From RUG11198 sp036342255 (lineage in GTDB: Bacteria; Bacillota_I; Bacilli_A; RF39; UBA660): a DNA stretch of 64,000 bases. A model generated the notes under the pieces. The model did not search any database. It was not told the DNA's origin and saw nothing but the letters and a program-made list of their open reading frames with translations. The DNA lies in contig JAZAUS010000009.1 in NCBI GenBank assembly GCA_036342255.1, positions 12,972 through 76,971 of the forward strand, given 5' to 3'. Every line of letters begins with the position of its first letter. Within the stretch, counting starts at the first letter, position 1. Position numbers and translations under genes: made by a program. Positions 8,594 to 16,912 of the stretch are shown here, one piece after another.

Positions 8594-10686
8594 AACTTTC
8601 TCACTTTATTTTTTATTTTCTTAAAAGGACTCTCTTTTCTTACAACTCTATAACTAACATTATTTTCTAAATCAAAATAATTTTCAGCATTCATTAAAAT
8701 TATATTACCATCAACCATCATAGGTTTAAAACAATTATTATATTTTTCCTCTAACATTTTAGAAACATCTCTTTTAGCACAATGAGACTGAGGATAATTA
8801 TATTTATCATCTCTAACCCTAAATACAATTTTCTTAGCCAACTCTTCAGGTAATAAATCCATACATTTATTATTAGCATCCAACAAAACATTAGCTACTA
8901 CTTCACTTTTATTTTTACCTTTTAAATATAAAGGATTTATTTCTAAATCAACAATAGGACTATTATTATAATTTAAAACTTCAGAAGATAAAATTCTTTT
9001 TCTATCACTTAAAATAATATCATTAATTAAAAATTCAGGTATTTTTTTTCCTTCAACTTTAAATTCATTTCCCATTCTACCCTTCATAATAATATTACCT
9101 AATTCATTACGGTAAGCATATACATCAAATCTAGGAATCTTTCTACCATAATTATCAAAAACAAAATAATTATTATTATTATCTTCATCAAAAAGATATT
9201 TATTATTTGCCATCGAACATGGAGAATCAGCACATAACTCTCCTATTTCATTTACATTACATTCATTACCATTTTTATCAACTATAACAATATCAGTAGC
9301 CAAAGTAGGAACCATTCCATATCTTCTTTTCTTCAACTTAAAACCATATATTTTTTCATTAAGTCCTTGCAAAATAGTATAAACTATTCCACCTGATTCA
9401 GTACGTCCACCACCTTCACCAAGAAAAGTATGAGTTAATGGTAATTTCCATTTTTTAAGCACATCACTTCCAGCATGTGTTTTTTTAAATGCCTTATCAA
9501 TAAAATTTCTTTCATTTACCTCTAAAGGTCCACCAACAGAAAGTGGAAGTACCAAAAAAGATAAATCAATATTTGCATATTGTTTATCAAAATATATTTT
9601 TTTAGCAAGTTCTTTCCAACCACTCAAAGTAGCATCACAAAAATTTGGTCTATTCATAATAATACTATAAATTAAAGTATCAGGACCATAAATAGGCTCA
9701 AAAGCTACAACACTTCCTTGCCCAAAAGTATCTGAAATAACACTTTTAACATTAGTATCAGATATAGGAGGAATATGTGCTAATCCAACAATATCATTTA
9801 ACTTAGCACTTTTAGGTAATCCCATCATATCCTCATCATGAAATCTCATCATGGTCAAATAACTTAACACATTATGTGGAATTGCTTTAGGTCTATCCGG
9901 TCTACTAGTACCACTAGAATACGTTATAGTAAAAATATCATAAATGCTAGGATTTTTATCCTTAATATCTTCTTCATTATATTCCTTACCTTCTTCAATA
10001 AAATCGTCTATTAATACAACATTATCAGAGTTTTCTTTATATTTTAAAGCCTTATTTTCAAATTTATACATTTCCTCAGGTACATTCTTATAATAATCTG
10101 GAAATTTATCAGGCAAATGATCAGCTAACGATAATAATACTCTTTTCTCTATTTTTGTATCATCCAAAACCTTATCTATTTTATCATACTGATCATCAGA
10201 ACAAAAAACAAAAGATGCATCACAACTATCAATTATTTTTTTTATATATTCTTTATTAAAAGAACTATCAAATATATTTATTTTCGCCCCTATATAACTT
10301 GTTGCCAAAAGTGTTGTAAGTAAATCAGGTATATTTGAAACACATGCAGAAAAAGAATCACCTTTTCTAAGACCGTTAGCATACATACCTTTAGCTATTT
10401 CTCTAGCCCTCGAAAAAACCTCCCTTTTTTTTATATAATTACCTCTATAATAAATACCACATTCATCCAATTTATCCTTATTTCTAGAATATTGACCATC
10501 ATACCAAGAACATTTTTCATTAGTATAAACCTCATCTAAAGCATTAATAGCCTTTTCAACTTTCTCAACATTATTTACTTGCACAGACAATAATCTCTTC
10601 ATATTATTAATCTCTAATTCACTAGGCTTATGCCCAAGTTGTCTTTCCATAATCTTTATCATTATTTCAATTTCTCTATCTTTCAT
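8572..10686 (-). CDS. AMP-forming acyl-CoA synthetase/ligase-like enzyme
   Basis: About 704 residues. The ATP/AMP loop TITYSSGTSRPDRPKAIPHN (about residues 254-273) is the P-loop-like A3 motif of the ANL superfamily. The sequence later continues with GEGGGRTESGG (A5-like), a GELCADSP segment and a C-terminal lid ending in QSHCAKRDVSK. The first 90 residues are an extra helical region not typical of short ANL enzymes, and the usual A10 lysine context is divergent (KRDVSKM). Chemistry inferred: acyl adenylation, then transfer to CoA or a carrier; the acid substrate is unknown. ATG 10686 has AGGAGG at 7-nt spacing; ATG 10692 is too close. Transcribed alone between two terminators. Confidence 0.75.
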   Translation of the reverse strand: MKDREIEIMIKIMERQLGHKPSELEINNMKRLLSVQVNNVEKVEKAINALDEVYTNEKCSWYDGQYSRNKDKLDECGIYYRGNYIKKREVFSRAREIAKGMYANGLRKGDSFSACVSNIPDLLTTLLATSYIGAKINIFDSSFNKEYIKKIIDSCDASFVFCSDDQYDKIDKVLDDTKIEKRVLLSLADHLPDKFPDYYKNVPEEMYKFENKALKYKENSDNVVLIDDFIEEGKEYNEEDIKDKNPSIYDIFTITYSSGTSRPDRPKAIPHNVLSYLTMMRFHDEDMMGLPKSAKLNDIVGLAHIPPISDTNVKSVISDTFGQGSVVAFEPIYGPDTLIYSIIMNRPNFCDATLSGWKELAKKIYFDKQYANIDLSFLVLPLSVGGPLEVNERNFIDKAFKKTHAGSDVLKKWKLPLTHTFLGEGGGRTESGGIVYTILQGLNEKIYGFKLKKRRYGMVPTLATDIVIVDKNGNECNVNEIGELCADSPCSMANNKYLFDEDNNNNYFVFDNYGRKIPRFDVYAYRNELGNIIMKGRMGNEFKVEGKKIPEFLINDIILSDRKRILSSEVLNYNNSPIVDLEINPLYLKGKNKSEVVANVLLDANNKCMDLLPEELAKKIVFRVRDDKYNYPQSHCAKRDVSKMLEEKYNNCFKPMMVDGNIILMNAENYFDLENNVSYRVVRKESPFKKIKNKVRKLKKQNKF

Positions 10687-10800
10687 CAACATTCCTCCTT
10701 CTGAATAATAATATTACAAAAATATTTAAATACTCAAACCTACCATTAACAATATATCATTTTCTTAACATAAAAGATACATTCTTAACCTAATAGTAAC

Positions 10801-10827
10801 AAAAAAAGAGTCTTCTGACTCTTTTTT
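10801..10827 (-). terminator. Terminator of ileS
   Basis: Stem AAAAAGAGTC (10803-10812) / GACTCTTTTTT (10817-10827) with loop TTCT, overlapping the end of ileS. The A-rich left side gives the minus-strand U tract. The rest of the 10687-10800 gap is AT-rich with nothing else recognised. Confidence 0.9.
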
Positions 10828-13800
10828 ATCTTTCTAATTTTATTCCTACTTCATATCCATTAATATCAAATTTATCTTCTATCTTATCTATTCTTACTAA
10901 TTCTAAACTTAAAGTCTCTTTCATAATAAATTCTCTATTACTATCTATAGCTTTATCAAATTCATCATTACTACTATAATAAGTCTTTATTCTATCTTCT
11001 ATATTATAGTCATTATTCTTTCTTAATTGTTGTACCTTAGATATCATCTCACGAGCAAGACCTTCATTAACTAATTCTTCAGTAAGTTCTGTATTAAGAA
11101 TTAATACTAATTTATTATCAATAGTAACATTATATCCCTCTTTTGCATCAATCTTAATATCAACTAAATCAGGTGTAATATCATACTTATTACCATTTAA
11201 TTCTATTGATAACTTATTATCATTTAATTTTTTAACATCCTTATCACTAATATTAGCCAAATAGTTCTGATATTCCTTCATATCCTTACCAAATACACGC
11301 CCAGCCTCTTTAAAATTAGGTTTATAACTAATATTCATATATTCACTTAAATTCTTTAAGTATTTAATTTCTTTAACATTTAATTCTTCTTTAATTAATA
11401 AGTCCATATCTCCAATAATACTTTTATTATTAATATCAATAATAATATCAGAAATAGGTTGTCTAACCTTAATACGAGCTTCCTCACGAGCATTTCTACC
11501 CATAGAAATTAAATCTCTAACCATATCCATCTTTTCTTCTAATTCTAAATCAATATACTTTTTATTAGCCTTAGGAAAATCACTCAAATGAACAGATTTT
11601 TCATCAGTTAAATTTGTATATATTTCCTCCGTAACATAAGGAATAATAGGTGCACATAATCTACATAATCCTTCTAACACTTCATAAGTAGTAATATAAA
11701 CTGACTTTTTAGAATTATCTAATTCACTAGCCCAAAATCTATCTCTATTTCTTCTTATATACCAATTAGATAAATCATCTGATACAAAGGCAGTTATAAG
11801 CCTTACAACATTATTTAAATCATAATTATCATACTCTTTTGTAGCATCTAATACTAATTTATTATATTTAGATAATAACCACTTATCTATATCTTCTCTA
11901 TCACCATATTTAACTTTTATCTTATCTATTTCTATCTTATCGATATTAGCATATGTCTGAAAGAAAGTATATACATTTTTTAAGGGATTAAAAAATTTAG
12001 AATGTACTTCTTGAAGACCCTTTATATCAAATTTTAAAGGAGTCCACACTGGTGATGCATATAACATATACCACCTAACCGTATCAGCACCATACTCCTC
12101 CATAACTTCTACTGGATTAATAATATTTCCAATACTCTTACTCATTTTCTTACCATGAGCATCAAGCATCATATCATTAACAACAACATTTTTAAAACTT
12201 GATTTACCTGATATTATTGTCGAAATTACTAACAAAACATAAAACCAACCACGAGTTTGATCAACACCTTCTGCTATAAAATCAGCTGGAAATTGACTTT
12301 CAAATAATTCCTTATTCTCAAATGGATAATGGAATTGTGCATAAGGCATAGAACCTGAATCAAACCAAACATCTAATACATCTAATACTCTATCCATAAC
12401 TCCACCACAATCACAAGTTAAATGTAATTTATCTACATATGGTCTATGAAGTTCAATCTTTCTAACATCAACATCTTCATTTACACGTTCTTGCAATTCA
12501 TCTAAAGAACCAATAACATGTTTCTTACCACAATCACGACATATCCATATAGGAAGAGGACAACCCCAATATCTATTTCTAGAAATACCCCAATCTACCA
12601 TATTATCTAACCAATTAGCAAATCTCTTTTCCCCTATAAAATCAGGATACCAATTAATCTTATTATTACATTTAATTATTTTATCTTTATACTTAGTAGT
12701 AGCAACATACCAAGCAGGTTTAGGATAACTAATTAAAGGACTCTTACACCTCCAACAATGTGGATAATCATGTTTCATTTTAATCTTCTTAAATAGTTTA
12801 TCTTCATTCTTCAAATATTTAATAATATCTATTGCCAACTCATCATCAGTAACAAGTCTACCCGTCCAAGGTCCTTCTGTATAACAACCATCAGGACCAA
12901 CTGGATTTACAAACCCTATGCCATTTTCTCTACAAACACGATTATCATCTTCTCCAAAAGCAGGAGCAATATGAACAATACCAGTACCATCAGAATCAGT
13001 AACATAAGAATCAGCTAATACCTCAAATGCACGTCCTTCAACATTTACAAAAGGCATCAATTGTTCATATTGCATACCTACTAATTCTGTTCCTTTATAT
13101 TTTTGTAGTACTTTAACATCATCACCAAGTACACTACTAACTAAACTTTCAACCATTATAAATTTATAACCCATAGATTCTACCTTAACATACTCTAAAT
13201 CTGGATTAACACATAAAGCTACATTAGCAATTAAAGTCCATGGAGTAGTTGTCCACACCAAAAAGTATACATCTTCATCCTTTTTCTTAAAAGGTAATAT
13301 TAAAGAATTAACTGTATCTTCCTCATAACCTTGAGACACCTCATTAGCCGATAATTCCGTTCCACACCTAGGACAATACCATAATACTTTATTACCATGA
13401 TATATTAATCCTTTTTTATCCATTTCCTTAATTATCCACCATTCACTCTCAATAAACTCATTACTACAAGTAACATATGGATTATCACAATCAATAAACT
13501 GTCCCATCATATCAGTAACTTTATTAATCTCATCTATATTAGTAGCCGTTTGCTTATTACATTCACGACAAAAATTCTCTATTCCAAATTTTTCAATATC
13601 AGCCTTACTCTTAAAACCTAATTCCTTTTCAACATTTACCTCAATTGGTAATCCATGTGTATCAAGCCCTATCTTACGTAGTACTCTATAACCTTGCATT
13701 GTTTTATATTTACAAAAAGAATCTTTAATAGTTTTAGCAAATACATGATGCAAACCTGGCTTAGCATTAGCATATATAGGTCCGTCATAAAAAACCCAAT

Positions 13801-13921
13801 CTTTTTTATTCTTTCTATTCTTAATTGTTTTATTTAATATATCCATCTTTTTCCAATTATTAAGTATTTTACTTTCTACTTCATTAATCTTAGAATTATC
13901 TAAACTCTTAAACTTCTTCAT
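10826..13921 (-). CDS. ileS: Isoleucyl-tRNA synthetase, type 2 (eukaryote-like)
   Basis: 1031 residues, the length of IleRS2 rather than the ~920 of IleRS1. It charges tRNA-Ile with isoleucine in the cytoplasm. Visible features: the start of the Rossmann fold with FYDGPIYANAKPGLHH, the editing domain insertion (VWTTTPWTLIANVAL, GTGIVHIAPAFGEDD), DVWFDSGSMPYAQ, the KMSKS loop KMSKSIGN (near 12135-12150), and the C-terminal anticodon domain with a DUF5915-type tail. Striking point: the first signature reads G56-L-H-H59 (GXHH) instead of the class I HXGH. A zinc-type knuckle (CPRCG) lies in the insertion near residue 184. Single gene with its own promoter and T-box leader. Confidence 0.97.
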   Translation of the reverse strand: MKKFKSLDNSKINEVESKILNNWKKMDILNKTIKNRKNKKDWVFYDGPIYANAKPGLHHVFAKTIKDSFCKYKTMQGYRVLRKIGLDTHGLPIEVNVEKELGFKSKADIEKFGIENFCRECNKQTATNIDEINKVTDMMGQFIDCDNPYVTCSNEFIESEWWIIKEMDKKGLIYHGNKVLWYCPRCGTELSANEVSQGYEEDTVNSLILPFKKKDEDVYFLVWTTTPWTLIANVALCVNPDLEYVKVESMGYKFIMVESLVSSVLGDDVKVLQKYKGTELVGMQYEQLMPFVNVEGRAFEVLADSYVTDSDGTGIVHIAPAFGEDDNRVCRENGIGFVNPVGPDGCYTEGPWTGRLVTDDELAIDIIKYLKNEDKLFKKIKMKHDYPHCWRCKSPLISYPKPAWYVATTKYKDKIIKCNNKINWYPDFIGEKRFANWLDNMVDWGISRNRYWGCPLPIWICRDCGKKHVIGSLDELQERVNEDVDVRKIELHRPYVDKLHLTCDCGGVMDRVLDVLDVWFDSGSMPYAQFHYPFENKELFESQFPADFIAEGVDQTRGWFYVLLVISTIISGKSSFKNVVVNDMMLDAHGKKMSKSIGNIINPVEVMEEYGADTVRWYMLYASPVWTPLKFDIKGLQEVHSKFFNPLKNVYTFFQTYANIDKIEIDKIKVKYGDREDIDKWLLSKYNKLVLDATKEYDNYDLNNVVRLITAFVSDDLSNWYIRRNRDRFWASELDNSKKSVYITTYEVLEGLCRLCAPIIPYVTEEIYTNLTDEKSVHLSDFPKANKKYIDLELEEKMDMVRDLISMGRNAREEARIKVRQPISDIIIDINNKSIIGDMDLLIKEELNVKEIKYLKNLSEYMNISYKPNFKEAGRVFGKDMKEYQNYLANISDKDVKKLNDNKLSIELNGNKYDITPDLVDIKIDAKEGYNVTIDNKLVLILNTELTEELVNEGLAREMISKVQQLRKNNDYNIEDRIKTYYSSNDEFDKAIDSNREFIMKETLSLELVRIDKIEDKFDINGYEVGIKLER

Positions 13922-13940
13922 CTCTAATCATCCTCCCAAT

Positions 13941-14161
13941 AAAAAAAACACTTAAAATCTTTAAGGACGAGTTCCCCCGCGGTACCACCTTAATTCACTT
14001 AAGTGCTCTTAATTTATATAACGGCTCTAAACCGGCAATTTCCTAATATCAGAAATCCACATCAGAAGTGATCTTTATCTAACTATCTTTATCTATTTCC
14101 ACCAACCATAGACTCTCTCTAAAGCATCATTAAATAACGTCTTCCTCACTTGTTTTAAACA
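13941..14161 (-). promoter_or_regulatory. T-box riboswitch of ileS
   Basis: The minus-strand leader between the ileS promoter and gene carries the T-box sequence AAGGTGGTACCGCG (complement of 13978-13991). CACTTAAGTGAATT precedes it and a terminator arm TTTTAAGTG follows, ending in an 8-nt U run next to the ileS ribosome site. An AGAGAG box and a long imperfect stem I (about 14040-14150) lie upstream. Family knowledge: uncharged tRNA pairs with the specifier loop and with the antiterminator bulge to permit readthrough. The downstream gene implies an Ile specifier (ATT/ATC); I could not place the specifier codon by eye with certainty. Confidence 0.95.
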
Positions 14162-14167
14162 ACATAT

Positions 14168-14195
14168 ATTATATTATTTATTTGCAATTTGTCAA
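14168..14195 (-). promoter_or_regulatory. Sigma-A type promoter for the T-box/ileS transcript
   Basis: On the minus strand TTGACA (14190-14195) and TATAAT (14168-14173) are separated by 16 nt, a consensus match. It lies just past the stop codon of pgsA, so ileS is transcribed independently. Confidence 0.85.
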
Positions 14196-14196
14196 G

Positions 14197-14787
14197 TTAC
14201 TTAGCCTCAATATAAGGTCTAGCCATCATATAATACTTAAATCCACTCACTACTGATAAACAGCAAGATATTATAAGTAATACTAGATTAACTCTTATAC
14301 CAATAAGTTCAAATGGTAAATTATAAAATAATGTAAATACAAGACCAAGCATTAGTGTTGCTGTCTTCCACTTAGCAACACCAATAGCAGCCACAGCTTT
14401 ACCTTTATTACCAATAATCATCTTTATAGCATCCACAATTGTATCTCTCATAATAAATATAAGTGCTATAGCTGGATGAATCATACCATTTGCTGACAAT
14501 ATTACTAAAAGTGAATTAGTAAGCATCTTATCACTAATAGCATCAACCATCTTACCAAAATCAGTAACCATATTATATTTTCTAGCAACTCTACCATCAA
14601 CAAAATCAGTAAGTGAAGCTATAATAAATAATACTCCAGCTACTATATACTTAAGTTCTATTACTCCCGTACTAATCTTATAAGTAGGAAGTTCTACTCC
14701 TACTAAATTAAACGGAAATAACAAAAGTATCATAATAACTATTGATAATACCACTCTTGATAATGTAATCTTATTAGCTAAATTCAT
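14197..14787 (-). CDS. pgsA: CDP-diacylglycerol--glycerol-3-phosphate 3-phosphatidyltransferase
   Basis: 196 residues, normal length for PgsA. The CDP-alcohol phosphotransferase signature D-x2-D-G-x2-A-R-x8-G-x3-D-x3-D is complete in LTDFVDGRVARKYN...DFGKMVDAISD (about residues 60-88). About five membrane helices follow. It makes phosphatidylglycerophosphate from CDP-DAG and glycerol-3-phosphate at the cytoplasmic membrane. ATG 14787 is preceded by AGGAGAG. It follows the RodZ-like gene by 12 nt, an arrangement (HTH/RodZ-pgsA) common in Firmicutes. Confidence 0.95.
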   Translation of the reverse strand: MNLANKITLSRVVLSIVIMILLLFPFNLVGVELPTYKISTGVIELKYIVAGVLFIIASLTDFVDGRVARKYNMVTDFGKMVDAISDKMLTNSLLVILSANGMIHPAIALIFIMRDTIVDAIKMIIGNKGKAVAAIGVAKWKTATLMLGLVFTLFYNLPFELIGIRVNLVLLIISCCLSVVSGFKYYMMARPYIEAK

Positions 14788-14799
14788 TTTATTACTCTC

Positions 14800-15273
14800 C
14801 TATTCTATATAACTAATTTTTTCATTAACAAAATCATCTTTTCCATGATTATTTCTAACAAATATATAACCAATTACTAATAATAATACAAATATAATAA
14901 TACATATAATTATTATTCTTCTCCTCTTGATATCTTTAGAAGTAACTGTATATGGAGATAAAATTTTCATATCTTTCTCTTTTTCTTCTTTCTCACGCTT
15001 AGCCTGTTCTATCTCTTCTAAAGATATCTTAGATGTCTGTTCAAATAAATATTCATTAAATGAATCCAACATCTCTTCACCATCTAATCCCAAATACTTA
15101 GCATAATCTCGAATAAAAAGTTTTAAAGAAAGAACATCTTTAAAATCTTCTTTACGTCCCTCTTCTATACTTTCTAACTGACTTGATCTCATCTTCAAAT
15201 CTTCAGCTGCTTCTTCCAACGTAATACCATTACTAATACGTCTATCTTTTAATCTTATACCAATTTCCTTCAT
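14800..15273 (-). CDS. RodZ-like helix-turn-helix membrane protein
   Basis: 157 residues. The N-terminal Cro/XRE-like HTH (residues 1-72, beginning MKEIGIRLKDRRISNG) matches the RodZ cytoplasmic domain. A charged coiled linker (80-105) and one membrane helix (about 115-138) follow, then only about 18 outer residues. The usual extracytoplasmic beta domain (DUF4115) is missing, so this is a short RodZ. RodZ binds MreB and supports cell shape in rod-shaped bacteria; whether MreB exists here is unknown. Location next to pgsA supports the call. Confidence 0.75.
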   Translation of the reverse strand: MKEIGIRLKDRRISNGITLEEAAEDLKMRSSQLESIEEGRKEDFKDVLSLKLFIRDYAKYLGLDGEEMLDSFNEYLFEQTSKISLEEIEQAKREKEEKEKDMKILSPYTVTSKDIKRRRIIIICIIIFVLLLVIGYIFVRNNHGKDDFVNEKISYIE

Positions 15274-15289
15274 ATTATCACCTTAATAA

Positions 15290-15644
15290 TATAATTAATC
15301 TTATAAGCCACGTTCTGTACCTATAAAGGCGGTAAACATTTATCTATAGCTAAGCTATCCATCTTAGAATTCTTAATTCTTCCTTGATAGTTCCTCTACC
15401 ATAATTTGAGTTTCTTACTTGTGGGGTTTACCCGTTTCACTCTTCATATTTCTATAAAGCTCGTCTCTGTGGCACTTTATATTATCTATCCATAGAATAT
15501 CCTTAGGAATCGATAATGCCGTAAGCATAAGCTCCCTTAGGTTATTTTTTCCCTAAGCACAAACACTACTACCATCACAGATAGTGTAAGCGTGGACTTT
15601 CCTCTACATAATTAATTATGCAGCGTTTACCCAGATTAATTATT
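15290..15644 (-). ncRNA. rnpB: RNase P RNA, type B
   Basis: Reading the minus strand, the 5' part contains GAGGAAAGTCCACGC (the conserved P4/CR-I region). The middle contains GGTAAACCCCAC with a downstream A-rich J region, and the 3' part contains GATAAATGTTTACCGCC and ACAGAACGTGGCTTA. P1 can form between AATAATTAATCT (complement of 15633-15644) and AGATTAATTATA (complement of 15290-15301). Order and elements match Bacillus type-B RNA, which processes pre-tRNA 5' ends. It lies directly behind gpsB, as in Bacillus subtilis. P1 overlaps the last codons of gpsB, so ends are approximate. Confidence 0.95.
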
Positions 15645-15962
15645 CTCTTTACCAAGTATTATCTTTTCTAATTGGCTTACCCTTCTAATCAAATCAACAT
15701 TAGTAACTTCTTTTTCATTATATTTAAGAGCCTCTAAATTAGATTTCAAATTTCTAACCTCAACTCTCAACTTTTCATTTTCTTCAGTCAATTTACTATT
15801 CTTAACAGCAAGTTCTCTTACAATATTATTATATTCATTATAGTCTTTAATAACAATATCCAAGAACCTATCAACTTCTTGCATACTATATCCTCTAGCA
15901 TTAATTTTAAAGTCTTGCTCATAAATACCTTGACTACTTAAAGATATTCTATCATGATACAT
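15636..15962 (-). CDS. gpsB: DivIVA-domain cell division protein GpsB
   Basis: 108 residues. The N-terminal DivIVA/GpsB lipid-binding domain includes QDFKINARGYSMQEVDRFLD (residues about 17-36), with the family hallmark G-Y-x2-x-E-V-D-x-F-L. A coiled coil (residues 40-85) and a short C-terminal helix follow, the GpsB rather than the long DivIVA layout. GpsB couples penicillin-binding proteins to the divisome. The frame opens at GTG 15971, but that codon is part of the ribosome site; ATG 15962 has AGAGGTG at 6-nt spacing. Co-transcribed with rnpB from the promoter at 15987-16015. Confidence 0.9.
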   Translation of the reverse strand: MYHDRISLSSQGIYEQDFKINARGYSMQEVDRFLDIVIKDYNEYNNIVRELAVKNSKLTEENEKLRVEVRNLKSNLEALKYNEKEVTNVDLIRRVSQLEKIILGKENN

Positions 15963-15986
15963 CAAAATCACCTCTACTATAATAAT

Positions 15987-16015
15987 ATTGTAAATTATTT
16001 ATACCTATTTGTCAA
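15987..16015 (-). promoter_or_regulatory. Sigma-A type promoter of gpsB-rnpB
   Basis: Minus strand TTGACA (16010-16015), 17-nt spacer, TACAAT (15987-15992). The start of transcription falls about 20 nt before the gpsB ATG. Confidence 0.85.
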
Positions 16016-16063
16016 TTTAATTAAACACGAAGACTGCCTAAAATTTTACCACAATTATTATAA

Positions 16064-16891
16064 TTAGTCAAACTTTTGACACTTATCACAATAATACGTA
16101 CCTCTTCCTCCAACTTTAATTTTCTTAATTATATTTCCACATCTAGGACATTTTTCTCCTTCTTTAGTATGAACATTCAACTCTTGTTGAAACATACCAT
16201 GTATACCATCAACACTGCTATAACTTCTAATAGTAGTTCCTCCTTCATCTATAGCTTTTTCTAATACTATCCTTGTATTATCAATAATACTCCTTAGTTT
16301 ATCTTTATTTATATTCATAGCTTTAGTTAAAGGATTTATACCCGACAAAAACAATATCTCATCAGCATATATATTACCAATACCTACTACTATACTCTGA
16401 TCTAATAATACACTCTTAATAGGTAATTTTTTACTACTATATTTATCTTTTAAATATTTAACATTTAAATTCTTATCCCAAGGCTCCAATCCTAACCCCA
16501 CTAATGGACCCTTCACACTTATCTCATCTTTCTCTATCAAATGCATCTTTCCAAATTTTCTAACATCCATATATCTAAGTTCAGTATCATCATCCAATAA
16601 AAATACTACATGCTCATGTTTATTTAACTCATCACTAACATCTCTTATATTATATTTACCTTCCATCCTTAAATGAGATAAAAGATAATAATCATCCAAA
16701 ACAAACATGAGCCATTTACCATATCTATCTATATCATTAATCCTCTGATTCTTTATCCTATTCCTAAATTCTTTAACACTAGGATATTCTATAATACCAT
16801 CATGATATATCTTAACATCCCTAATAACTCTATCTTTAACCTTTAACTCCAATCCCCTTCTTACTGTTTCAACCTCAGGTAACTCTGGCAT
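16064..16891 (-). CDS. mutM: Formamidopyrimidine-DNA glycosylase
   Basis: 275 residues, normal Fpg length. It removes 8-oxoguanine and FaPy lesions, with AP lyase activity. The mature N-terminus PELPEVETVRRGL carries the catalytic Pro and Glu. HLRMEGKY is the conserved beta-strand block, GIGNIYADEILF the H2TH region. The C-terminal zinc finger C-x2-C-x16-C-x2-C (CPRCG ... CDKC) is intact. The frame opens at GTG 16900, but the catalytic proline must follow the initiator Met, so ATG 16891 is the start. It ends upstream of the gpsB promoter and follows the zincin-like gene by 21 nt. Confidence 0.96.
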   Translation of the reverse strand: MPELPEVETVRRGLELKVKDRVIRDVKIYHDGIIEYPSVKEFRNRIKNQRINDIDRYGKWLMFVLDDYYLLSHLRMEGKYNIRDVSDELNKHEHVVFLLDDDTELRYMDVRKFGKMHLIEKDEISVKGPLVGLGLEPWDKNLNVKYLKDKYSSKKLPIKSVLLDQSIVVGIGNIYADEILFLSGINPLTKAMNINKDKLRSIIDNTRIVLEKAIDEGGTTIRSYSSVDGIHGMFQQELNVHTKEGEKCPRCGNIIKKIKVGGRGTYYCDKCQKFD

Positions 16892-16912
16892 ACTAAACAC
16901 TCCCTAACATAA

